Source: Acidimicrobiia bacterium (GTDB taxonomy: Bacteria; Actinomycetota; Acidimicrobiia; Spongiisociales; Spongiisociaceae). Taken from it: a DNA stretch of 47,849 bases. The DNA is taken from positions 1 through 47,849 of the forward strand of contig JAGWAN010000012.1 of the NCBI GenBank assembly GCA_021296345.1, in the 5' to 3' direction. Positions within the stretch are counted from its first letter, which is position 1; each line of letters starts with the position of its first letter. The translations under genes were made by a program, and so were the position numbers. The notes below the pieces were generated by a model that was given only the letters and a program-made list of their open reading frames with translations, searched no databases and was not told the origin of the DNA. Positions 35,421 to 42,949 of this stretch are shown here, one piece after another.

Positions 35421-36362
35421 GAACCCGATCCCCCAAGCCAGATGCATGGTCGGCATCACCGCCGTGAGGAGCCAGGCGGCCGGGTCCCGGCGCCTGACCG
35501 TCTCCCATAGCGTGTTCGCCGCGATCAGCGTCCCGTAGGCGGCCGGGGGTGTCCACCAGAAGGGCACACCGATCGTGGCGCCGATCGCAGAGGCGACCAG
35601 GCCGGTGACCAGCGCGGGCGGCGCCAGCTGCCGCAGGGCGAGCGCGCCCGGGTTGCGGAGCAGCATCACCCGTTTCCACTTCCCGTAGTCGAGATACTGC
35701 CTCCATAGGGAGCGGAGGCTGGAACGGGGGCGGTAGGTGACCGCCAGCCGCGGCTCGAACCAGACGAGGTGCCCGGACTGCCGGAGCCGGTGGTTGAGTT
35801 CGAAGTCCTGGTTGCGAACCAGGGTTGGGTCGAAGCCCCCCACCTCCTCAAGCGCTCGCCGGTCGAACACTCCCAGGTACACGGTCTCCGCCGGCCCGGC
35901 CACGGTGGAAAACCTGAACCGGGCGGTACCCGCCGCGGCCGGCGAGTTCATGGCGATGGCTATCGCCCGCTGGAGGGTGGTGGTTCCCACGGCGTCCTGC
36001 CGTCCACCCACGTTGGCCGCTCCGGTCTCCACCAGCAGTCGGACCGCCGTCCGCACGTAGTCGGGAGCGAGTTCGGCATGCCCGTCACACCGCACCAGGA
36101 CCTGGCCCCGGGCCGCGTCGATCGCCCGGTTGAGACCTGCCCCCACCCCCAGGTCGGGGTTGTCGACCACCTTCAGGCGGGCGTCCTCCGAAGCGCACCT
36201 TCGCAGGATGGCGGGCGTCCCATCGGTGCTCCGCCCATCCGCGACCACCACCTCCAGGCGGCCTTCGTAGTCCTGGTGGAAGACAGCCTGCAGCGTGGAT
36301 TCGAGGTGGGTGGCCTCGTTGCGCACCGCCATTACCACGGAGACATGGGGCAGCTCGGACAG
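35367..36362 (-). CDS. GT2 glycosyltransferase (ExoA-like), apparent CTG start
   Basis: About 331 residues. The GT-A core shows PHVSVVMAVRNEATHL, VVVADGRSTDGTP, LVRCDGHAELAPDYV, GFDPTLVRNQDFELNHRLR and three C-terminal hydrophobic segments, as in succinoglycan ExoA-type enzymes. The ribosome binding site AAGGAGGT is perfectly placed for CTG at 36362, one short step before the first beta strand. The only upstream ATG (36506) would add 48 unrelated residues, and the next GTG would cut into the fold. The 3' end overlaps the SpoIID gene by 54 bases tail to tail. Confidence 0.82.
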   Translation of the reverse strand: MSELPHVSVVMAVRNEATHLESTLQAVFHQDYEGRLEVVVADGRSTDGTPAILRRCASEDARLKVVDNPDLGVGAGLNRAIDAARGQVLVRCDGHAELAPDYVRTAVRLLVETGAANVGGRQDAVGTTTLQRAIAIAMNSPAAAGTARFRFSTVAGPAETVYLGVFDRRALEEVGGFDPTLVRNQDFELNHRLRQSGHLVWFEPRLAVTYRPRSSLRSLWRQYLDYGKWKRVMLLRNPGALALRQLAPPALVTGLVASAIGATIGVPFWWTPPAAYGTLIAANTLWETVRRRDPAAWLLTAVMPTMHLAWGIGFLFVPSGRRRTTPVEGPS

Positions 36363-36504
36363 GCAGACCTCCTTCCTCGGCAGGGACCGGGGATGATTGT
36401 CGCAGGGCGCCGGTTCGTATACTGGCCGCCCACCCTCGGACTGATCGACGGCGCTCCGACGCCCGCAGTTTCGGATGGTGGACGGTAGACGGGATACGGA
36501 GGCC

Positions 36505-37194
36505 ATGTTCGGGTCGGAGTTGGCATTCAGTCCCGAGGTGGTCCTGGCGATGTGGGCGGCAGGCGTGGCCGGTTCCGGTGCGGCGGTGGCCTACTGGCGC
36601 ATCGTCGGTTCGGGTTACCTGTGGCTGATCGCCGCCACCGTCATCCTGATCGGCGGGGCGGCTTGGTTCTTCGATCCGAACGTCCTGGCGGCGGCGGCCG
36701 TACTGGTGGGCGCCGGCGTCGCGCTCGTTACCAGGAATCGAGGGGCGGCCACCATCGCTCTGGGCTCGTCATCCGTGTTGTTCCTGGTAGGCGCGTCGGT
36801 GGCGGGACTTCCCTTTCCTGCCATCACCGGAACCGCCGCGCTGGGCGGGATAACGGGAGAGATGTTGCTTGGGCACTGGTTCCTGGTGAGTCCGAGAATG
36901 CCCCGGTGGCCGCTTCGCGCTCTGGCGTTGATCGGCGGCGCTGCGATCGCCCTCGACTGGCTGGTGCACCTGGTGGCGGGCATTCCTCCGCAGGCTTCGG
37001 CAGGACCTTTGACAGCGTCTGTGGCCCTGGCGGCCACCAGCCTCCTGCTTATGGCGGCGGTCTGGTTCGCACTGGGCTACCCGTCGTATCCGGGAGTGAT
37101 GGCGGCGACCGGTCTCAGCTACCTGGCGGTCCTGACCTCGCTCGGTTCGGTGATACTCGTCCGGGCGCTGGCGGCAGGGGTTTCTCCCCTCTGA
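36505..37194 (+). CDS. Polytopic membrane protein, function unknown
   Basis: 229 residues with about eight hydrophobic helices and a central motif GGITGEMLLGHWFLVSPRMP before a basic turn. I do not recognise a characterised family. ATG 36505 follows GGAGG by two bases; ATG 36475 is an alternative. It is divergent from the GT2 gene and precedes pepA on the same strand, separated by 186 bases. The glycan-locus context suggests an envelope role, but that is only proximity. Confidence 0.65.
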   Translation: MFGSELAFSPEVVLAMWAAGVAGSGAAVAYWRIVGSGYLWLIAATVILIGGAAWFFDPNVLAAAAVLVGAGVALVTRNRGAATIALGSSSVLFLVGASVAGLPFPAITGTAALGGITGEMLLGHWFLVSPRMPRWPLRALALIGGAAIALDWLVHLVAGIPPQASAGPLTASVALAATSLLLMAAVWFALGYPSYPGVMAATGLSYLAVLTSLGSVILVRALAAGVSPL

Positions 37195-37216
37195 GTGGTG
37201 GTCGGTGGTCAGTTGG
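37195..37216. repeat. GT-rich degenerate intergenic repeat
   Basis: GTGGTGGTCGGTGGTCAGTT directly after a stop codon. It resembles a decayed short tandem repeat like those at 12877 and 16214, all placed at gene borders. Confidence 0.35.
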
Positions 37217-37380
37217 GGCCTGGGATCGTCTCGGACGCCGTGATCCCCCTCGGACGGTCCACTGTCCGCAGGAGCTACGTACGTTTTCGGTGTGTCGGGT
37301 ACATGAGGGGCCTCAGGGCTAGCATCCGTACCTCCCGATCCAGATCGGCGCTACCCGCGTACGGAAGACAGGAGTCGTAG

Positions 37381-38838
37381 TTGGACATCGAATTCGTGGA
37401 ATCGCATGACGAGGCGGCGTCGCGCGCCGGGATCCTCGGTCTCGCCGCCCGGCCCGGCCTCGTCTGGCAGGGCGGTACGGACAGCTACGTCGCCTCACTG
37501 GGCGCCGGCTTCGAGCGGGCGCTCGAGCGGGCCGGGTTCAAGGGGGAGGCCGGCCAGAGTTGCTCCTACGACACCGGGTCGGAGAACCCGCACACGGTGG
37601 TGGCGCTGGGAGTGGGGGAGACCCCGAGCGCGGATGCCCTCCGTAGGGCCGCCGGGACCCTGGGCCGCAAGGCATCGAAGGAGGCTTCGGTAGCCACCAC
37701 GCTGGCCCTTGACGGGCAGGCTGCGCCCGTGGTGGAGGGATTCCTGCTTTCCCAGTACTCGTACGACCGGTTCAGGAGCAAGCCGGAGCCCGCTCGCACT
37801 GACTCCCTCCTGCTGGTGGGCACGGGGGAGAGGCGTGACTACGAGGCGGGGGTGGTGCTCGCCGAAGCGGTCAGCTTGGCGCGTGACCTGGTCAACACCC
37901 CGGCCCGGGACAAGGCGCCACGAGAGATTCAACGCCGGGTGGCGGAGATGGCGGAGGGTCTGGACCTGCGCCTCGAGACACTTGATGTGCCGGAGCTCGA
38001 GGAGGGTGGCTTCGGAGGGTTGCTGGGAGTGGCGGCCGGTTCGGATCGGGATCCCTGCCTCGTGGAGTTGTGGTACGAGCCGGAGGGTTCCGAGACGTTT
38101 GTCGCGCTGGTCGGCAAGGGGATCACCTTCGACTCCGGCGGCCTCAGCATCAAGCCGGCTCAGGCCATGGCGACGATGAAGACCGACATGTCGGGGGCGG
38201 CCGCGGTAATCGGCGCCATCCGGGCGATTGCCGAGCTCCGGCTACCCGTGAAGGTGCTCGGCCTGGCGCCGCTCACCGACAACATGCCCGGATCCCGCGC
38301 AACCAAGCCGGGCGACGTGCTCACCACCCGTAACGGCAAGACCATCGAGGTACTCAATACGGATGCCGAGGGACGGTTGATCCTGGCCGATGCCCTCGCA
38401 TACGCGGTAGAGCACGGGCCGGATCTGATGGTGGACCTGGCCACCTTGACCGGCGCGTGCAAGGTGGCGCTCGGTGACACCATCGCCGGAATGATGGGTA
38501 ACGACGATTCGCTGATCGCCAGGATTGAGAAAGCCGGTGAGGAGGCGGGCGAGCGCGTATGGCACCTTCCGCTGCCCGAGGAGTACCGCAGCCTGCTCGA
38601 TACTCCCATGGCCGACATGAAGAACATCGGCGGCCGCTGGGGCGGTGCGCTGACGGCGGCGTTGCTGCTACAAGAGTTCGTGGGCGACGTGCCTTGGGTG
38701 CATCTCGACATCGCCGGTCCTGCCCGTTGGATTCGCGACGAGCACTACCAGACGAAGGGGGGCTCGGGCTTCGGCGTTCGTACCCTGGTCGAGCTGGTGG
38801 CGAACCTGGCGGAGCAGGGCTTCGGCACGACGGAATGA
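37381..38838 (+). CDS. pepA: Leucyl aminopeptidase (M17 family)
   Basis: Cytoplasmic dizinc/manganese hexameric aminopeptidase removing N-terminal residues in peptide turnover. 485 residues. The catalytic domain has VGKGITFDSGGLSIKP near 244, MKTDMSGAAAV and the M17 signature NTDAEGRLILADAL near 326, which supply the metal ligands and active-site Lys and Arg. The TTG start has CAGGAG upstream. It interrupts the glycan locus and is not obviously related to it. Confidence 0.96.
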   Translation: MDIEFVESHDEAASRAGILGLAARPGLVWQGGTDSYVASLGAGFERALERAGFKGEAGQSCSYDTGSENPHTVVALGVGETPSADALRRAAGTLGRKASKEASVATTLALDGQAAPVVEGFLLSQYSYDRFRSKPEPARTDSLLLVGTGERRDYEAGVVLAEAVSLARDLVNTPARDKAPREIQRRVAEMAEGLDLRLETLDVPELEEGGFGGLLGVAAGSDRDPCLVELWYEPEGSETFVALVGKGITFDSGGLSIKPAQAMATMKTDMSGAAAVIGAIRAIAELRLPVKVLGLAPLTDNMPGSRATKPGDVLTTRNGKTIEVLNTDAEGRLILADALAYAVEHGPDLMVDLATLTGACKVALGDTIAGMMGNDDSLIARIEKAGEEAGERVWHLPLPEEYRSLLDTPMADMKNIGGRWGGALTAALLLQEFVGDVPWVHLDIAGPARWIRDEHYQTKGGSGFGVRTLVELVANLAEQGFGTTE

Positions 38839-38929
38839 CTGGGCTGGTCGTCGGGATTGTCACGGTGATGGCGCCGCCCCCCGACGGGCAGCCTTCCGGC
38901 GGCCAGGGCACCCACTGATAGGTCGGTAG

Positions 38930-40204
38930 ATGCGGCTCAGATTCCTCAGAGCGCAAGCACTGCTCGACGTGGTCACGCTCATCGTGTCGATGTTGGTCGC
39001 GTCCATTATCAGCTTCGACACTGCCTTTCCGTGGCAATTCGAGCCGCAGATCTGGTCGCTCCTCATGATCATGCTTGCCGGCCTAGCCGGGGCCGAATGG
39101 GTCGGGTCACGGTTGCTGGTGGGTGGGCCTCCGCGGCCGGGTTACGGACGGGCTCTGGCTGTGACCCTCATGATCCTGGGAGTTACCGCTCTGGCGCTGG
39201 TCGCCACCCGCGTCTACTTCTCCCGCTCCTTCATCGGCTGGACGATGGCCTGTTTCGTGCTGGGTGCCTTTGTCCATCGGGCCTGGCTGCGGCGTCGCCC
39301 ATGGACTGAGGCGATGGTCCTGATCACCGGCGAGCAGGGTCTGGTCGAAGACCTGCGGAATGCTCCCCATGCCAGGGTGCTCTCGGTGGTCGATCCGGCA
39401 ACGGAGGCCCGCCTGGAACCGCTCGATGCGGGAGTGGTGCTGGGGGTCGATCTGAAGGCGGCCCTGTCCCGCCGGATGGCCCAGTACGTCTCCTCCTGTG
39501 CCCTGGCCGGGCTGGAGGTACGGCCCATCTCGCAGGTCTACGAGATGTATACGGGTCGGATGCCGATCGTGTCTCTGGTTGAAGGCTGGGAACTCTCCAC
39601 GCCCGTCATCCGTACCGCTCCCTACCTACCGGGGAAGCGGCTCTTCGACATCCTGGCGGTGCTCGCAACCGCCCCGATCACCCTTATCCTGGCCGGTGTG
39701 ACGGCGGTCGTCACCCGTTTCAGCTCGCCGGGCCCGGTCATCTTTCGTCAGGTTCGGGTGGGTCGGGGAGGGAGTCATTTCACCCAGTACAAGTTCCGTT
39801 CCATGTGGCATGATCCCGATCGGCAGGGGGCGTCCTTCACCAGCCGGAACGACGATCGGGTGGTGCCTGCGGCCCGCACCATCCGGCGTTTCCGGCTTGA
39901 TGAGCTACCCCAGCTGTGGAACGTGCTCAAGGGCGACCTCAGCCTCGTGGGACCGAGACCCGAGCAGGTGGAGTTCGTCAAGCGCTTCGACCGGACCATC
40001 CCCTTCTACTCCCAGCGCCACCTCGTCCGGCCCGGTGTCACCGGCTGGGCCCAGGTCAACCACGGATACGCCGATGGTGAGGCCGGAACCATCGACAAGC
40101 TGACCTACGACCTGTTCTACGTCAAGCACATGAGCCCGTGGCTCGACCTCGAGATCCTGGGAAGGAGCTTCTGGACCGTTCTCAGCGGTTTCGGGGCGCG
40201 CTGA
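38930..40204 (+). CDS. Polyprenyl glycosylphosphotransferase (priming sugar transferase)
   Basis: Starts polymer assembly by moving a sugar-1-phosphate from a UDP-sugar to polyprenyl phosphate at the inner membrane. 424 residues: four N-terminal helices, a soluble middle domain, then the catalytic bacterial sugar transferase domain with KRLFDILAVLATAPITLIL, SSPGPVIFRQVRVGRGG, FTQYKFRSMW, DELPQLWNVLKGDLSLVGPRPE and RPGVTGWAQVN. This is the WcaJ/WbaP type (PHPT family). It probably primes the glycan exported by the ABC system at 22940, although it is about 15 kb away. Confidence 0.92.
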   Translation: MRLRFLRAQALLDVVTLIVSMLVASIISFDTAFPWQFEPQIWSLLMIMLAGLAGAEWVGSRLLVGGPPRPGYGRALAVTLMILGVTALALVATRVYFSRSFIGWTMACFVLGAFVHRAWLRRRPWTEAMVLITGEQGLVEDLRNAPHARVLSVVDPATEARLEPLDAGVVLGVDLKAALSRRMAQYVSSCALAGLEVRPISQVYEMYTGRMPIVSLVEGWELSTPVIRTAPYLPGKRLFDILAVLATAPITLILAGVTAVVTRFSSPGPVIFRQVRVGRGGSHFTQYKFRSMWHDPDRQGASFTSRNDDRVVPAARTIRRFRLDELPQLWNVLKGDLSLVGPRPEQVEFVKRFDRTIPFYSQRHLVRPGVTGWAQVNHGYADGEAGTIDKLTYDLFYVKHMSPWLDLEILGRSFWTVLSGFGAR

Positions 40205-40237
40205 TCAGCCTAGGAGGGTGCTGAAAAGACGAGGATG

Positions 40238-40291
40238 GGTTGGTCCGCTGTCCTCTCGCGTGGGCGTCATCGGTCACTAGATGGGCCAACC
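40238..40291. terminator. Possible stem between convergent genes
   Basis: GGTTGGTCC at 40238-40246 pairs with GGGCCAACC at 40283-40291 (nine pairs, one wobble) in the 96-base gap between the sugar transferase and the MoeB-like gene. The loop is 36 bases and there is no T-run, so termination is only suggested by position. Confidence 0.3.
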
Positions 40292-40300
40292 GGACATTCT

Positions 40301-41467
40301 TCAGTACGCTCGGACCGCCCGGCAGGCCTGGTCATAGTCCACGATGGCAGGAGGCTTGGCCGGGTCGGCGCAGGAGGGGCAATCCGGGTTCTTGCCGAAC
40401 CGGAGGGTTCGGAACCGGTGGGTGAGGATATCGAGCGTGAGCAGCCGTCCCGCCAGGCTTTCCCCTATTCCGGTCAGCCACTTGATGGCTTCGGCGGCTT
40501 GCAGCGTTCCCACCACGCCAGGGAGCACGCCCAGCACTCCGGCCTCCTCACAGTTGGGCGCCAGCTCGGGGGCGGGGGGCTCGGGGAACAGGCACCGGTA
40601 ACACGGCCCGTCCACCGGATCGAACAGGCTCACCTGTCCCTCGAAGCGGAAAACCGATCCGTGCGCCACCGGGATCCGCAGGTTGATGGACGCATCGTTG
40701 ATCAGGTACCGGGTGGGGAAGTTGTCGGCACCGTCGATGATGAGGTCGTATCCGTCCAGGACGTCCAGCGCGTTGGAGGCGCTCAGGCGCTGGTCCCGGG
40801 TCTCGACCGACACGTCCGGGTTGAGGGCCCGGATGGTGTCACGGGCCGACTCCACCTTGGGGTTGCCCACCGTTCGGGTGCTGTGCAGCACCTGGCGCTG
40901 CAGGTTGCTGATATCCACCCGATCATGGTCGACGAGGCCGAGGGTTCCCACGCCCGCGGCTGCCAGGTAGAGGGCGGCCGGCGAGCCCAGGCCACCGGCT
41001 CCCACGATCATGACCCGGGAGTCCAACAGCTTGCGCTGGCCGGCTTCCCCGATCTCCGGAAGCCGGATATGACGGTCGTACCGCTTCATCTGATCGTCGG
41101 GTAGGTGGCTGGGTAGTTCCCACGGACCCCCGCGTGCCTTCCATTCCTGGAATCCGCCCGCCAACGACAGGACTGTGGCATAGCCCATGGTCTGGAGCGT
41201 GGATGCCGCCAGCGCCGAGCGGATCCCCGACGCGCAGTAGATCACCACGGGTTGATCTGTGGGTGGGGAAACCATGTGGATGCTCCCCTCCAGCACCCCT
41301 CGGGGGATGTGGAAGGCGCCAGGGATCTTGCCCTGTTCCAGTTCGGGGTCCTCCCGGACGTCGATCAGGATGATCTGTGTGGGGTCGAGCGAGGCCAGCT
41401 GATCGGCCGAGATCTCCCTGATCCGGCGACGGGCCTCGGCGACGAGGTCCATGTAGGAAGCGCCCAT
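40301..41467 (-). CDS. Rhodanese-ThiF/MoeB fusion adenylyltransferase
   Basis: E1-like enzyme that adenylates the C-terminus of a sulfur-carrier protein (MoaD/ThiS type) for molybdopterin, thiamine or related sulfur transfer. 388 residues from ATG 41467. An N-terminal rhodanese domain has IDVREDPELEQGKIPGAFHIP and the persulfide loop YCASGIRSA near 84. The ThiF/MoeB domain follows with MIVGAGGLGSPAALYLAAAG, DHDRVDISNLQRQVL, DGADNFPTRYLIND and zinc ligands in CYRCLF and CPSC. The order is reversed relative to mycobacterial MoeZ, where rhodanese is C-terminal. It lies 40 bases downstream of the sirtuin gene. Confidence 0.9.
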   Translation of the reverse strand: MGASYMDLVAEARRRIREISADQLASLDPTQIILIDVREDPELEQGKIPGAFHIPRGVLEGSIHMVSPPTDQPVVIYCASGIRSALAASTLQTMGYATVLSLAGGFQEWKARGGPWELPSHLPDDQMKRYDRHIRLPEIGEAGQRKLLDSRVMIVGAGGLGSPAALYLAAAGVGTLGLVDHDRVDISNLQRQVLHSTRTVGNPKVESARDTIRALNPDVSVETRDQRLSASNALDVLDGYDLIIDGADNFPTRYLINDASINLRIPVAHGSVFRFEGQVSLFDPVDGPCYRCLFPEPPAPELAPNCEEAGVLGVLPGVVGTLQAAEAIKWLTGIGESLAGRLLTLDILTHRFRTLRFGKNPDCPSCADPAKPPAIVDYDQACRAVRAY

Positions 41468-41488
41468 ACCGGCAGGGTAGTTGCCAGT

Positions 41489-41509
41489 GGCCGGTTCCGA
41501 GTGGCCACT
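41489..41509. repeat. Dispersed GGCC-rich repeat, copy 2
   Basis: GGCCGGTTCCGAGTGGCCACT matches 16121-16141 at 18 of 21 positions. It sits between the sirtuin and MoeB-like genes and runs into the sirtuin stop codon. Confidence 0.55.
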
Positions 41510-42263
41510 ATTCAAAGAGGCCCACCAGCTTGCTCATGGTGGGGCCGGCGGGGACTTCGAGCTTGAGGTCGGCGATCCCGTCACAGTCTGTCGGGCCGAG
41601 GTTCACGATCACAAACGGCACACCGCGGCGCGCGGCGGCGAGTGGAATGTCGGCGGCCGGCCAGACCGAAAGGGTGGTACCCACCGCCAGGACCGCGTCA
41701 GCGGCCTGTGCCATCGCATACCCCCGGTGCATCTCAGTCGCCGGCATGGCCTGACCGAACGAGATCACGGTCAGCTTGATGATGCCGCCGCAGCGGGAGC
41801 AGTGCGGGTCCTCCTCGCCGCCATCCACCCGGTCGAACACCGTTTCGGCAGGCCATTCCGCCGGGCATGCCAGGCAGCGGACTGTCCAAACGTTGCCGTG
41901 TACCTCGACCAGCAGCTCATCCGCCAGGCCGGCCGCCCGGTGGAGGCCGTCGATGTTCTGCGTCACGCAGCCTGCCAGCCGACCCAGCCGGGCCAGTTCG
42001 GTTATCGCGAGGTGGCCCTGGTTGGGTCTGGCTTGGCGGAGGGGCGATCCAGACCACCTGAGCCAACTCTTCCGGCGGGTGGCGGCGGATTCCAGGTAGC
42101 GCTCGAACGTGAAGTCATCGGGGTCGACCGTCTTCCACAGGCCGTCGGGGCCGCGGAAGTCCGGGATCCCGGACTCGGTCGAGATCCCGGCACCGGTGAA
42201 GACCAGCAGGCGACGCGACGCTCCCAGCAGGTCGGCGGCCCGTTCGATCGGGTCAGGTGTCAT
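41508..42263 (-). CDS. NAD-dependent protein deacylase (sirtuin, CobB-like)
   Basis: Removes acyl groups from protein lysines using NAD; in bacteria a typical target is acetyl-CoA synthetase. 251 residues. NAD site: VFTGAGISTESGIPDFRGPDGLW near 20-42 and TQNIDGLHRAAG. The catalytic His is in VHGNVWTVRC. Zinc ligands are CLAC and CSRC. VISFGQAMP and VGTTLSVWPAA complete the Rossmann part. Two acyl-CoA ligases elsewhere in the window are the kind of enzyme sirtuins control, but no link is shown. Confidence 0.95.
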   Translation of the reverse strand: MTPDPIERAADLLGASRRLLVFTGAGISTESGIPDFRGPDGLWKTVDPDDFTFERYLESAATRRKSWLRWSGSPLRQARPNQGHLAITELARLGRLAGCVTQNIDGLHRAAGLADELLVEVHGNVWTVRCLACPAEWPAETVFDRVDGGEEDPHCSRCGGIIKLTVISFGQAMPATEMHRGYAMAQAADAVLAVGTTLSVWPAADIPLAAARRGVPFVIVNLGPTDCDGIADLKLEVPAGPTMSKLVGLFE

Positions 42264-42280
42264 CCGCCAGGATGCTAGGT

Positions 42281-42306
42281 GTAAACCGGCCGGCCGGCCG
42301 GTTTAC
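42281..42306. promoter_or_regulatory. Perfect 26-bp palindrome
   Basis: GTAAACCGGCCGG followed by its exact reverse complement, no spacer, in the 47-base gap between a hypothetical gene (ending 42311) and the sirtuin start (42263), both on -. It lies just upstream of the sirtuin start, where an operator is plausible; a terminator of the upstream gene is the alternative, but there is no T-run. Confidence 0.55.
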
Positions 42307-42310
42307 CCCG

Positions 42311-42766
42311 CTAGTGGTTGCCGGTAGGCCGCGGATAGTGGACTGAGAGCAGATCCCGGCGATGCTGCCGTCGCAGTTGCGGGGCGAGACGGCCTACGTG
42401 ATGGCGGCCGAGTAAAGGGAGCAGGGGCCGTACCCACACCGCCCGGCTGTGGAAATGGACCAGACCTTCCCGGCAGAACACCGACAGGAAGACCGGATGC
42501 GGGATTTCCGACCGGTGCTTGGCGGCAATGATCAGGCGCAGGAGTTCCGATACGGCGTTGGACCCCAGGGCGGCTGTCCAGTAGGTCAGTACGTACGGAT
42601 GGGACGGTTTCACTCCGGAGCAAAGGTGCTCGGGCCAGAGCCGGGGGGTGATCCGGTAGCGCTCCTGTGCCGACACGCGGAGCGCGGCGCCCGGTAACGG
42701 CGCGATGTCCGTGGCGACGGGAGGACGGTCGTCTAGACGGACAGTACCGGGCGCTGCGAACCGCAT
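42311..42766 (-). CDS. Conserved hypothetical protein
   Basis: 151 residues, Arg/His-rich and probably soluble. The central part (SHPYVLTYWTAALGSNAVSELLRL, ending in CREGLVHFHSRAVWVRP) resembles actinobacterial uncharacterised proteins with an HPYV-x-YWTA pattern, but I cannot name a family. ATG 42766 has GGAG four bases upstream. The sequence before it is unusually AT-rich for this genome and may carry the promoter. Confidence 0.6.
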   Translation of the reverse strand: MRFAAPGTVRLDDRPPVATDIAPLPGAALRVSAQERYRITPRLWPEHLCSGVKPSHPYVLTYWTAALGSNAVSELLRLIIAAKHRSEIPHPVFLSVFCREGLVHFHSRAVWVRPLLPLLGRHHVGRLAPQLRRQHRRDLLSVHYPRPTGNH

Positions 42767-42870
42767 GACTCCAATATGCCAATGAATTCGTATTCCATCA
42801 ATAGGTTATTTTTAGCGTTCTTAAGAAAGTTTTCCCGCTTTTGGTTAGGGATCGACTCATAGCGAGCCAT
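42733..42870 (-). CDS. Possible 45-residue ORF in AT-rich island
   Basis: Begins MARYESIPNQKRENFLKNAK and continues NNLLMEYEFIGILES. Its Lys/Asn-rich composition and AAA/AAT codons are unlike every neighbour. It overlaps the start of the hypothetical gene by 34 bases in another frame and has no convincing ribosome binding site. It could be a small imported gene, a leader peptide or chance. Confidence 0.3.
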   Translation of the reverse strand: MARYESIPNQKRENFLKNAKNNLLMEYEFIGILESCGSQRPVLSV

Positions 42871-42949
42871 GGGAACAGAGGTTATACCGCCAGGATTGGA
42901 GTCCCTGCAGGGAGTGGCGCAGGAGACCTGGCCTCCTGGCCTGAGATAA

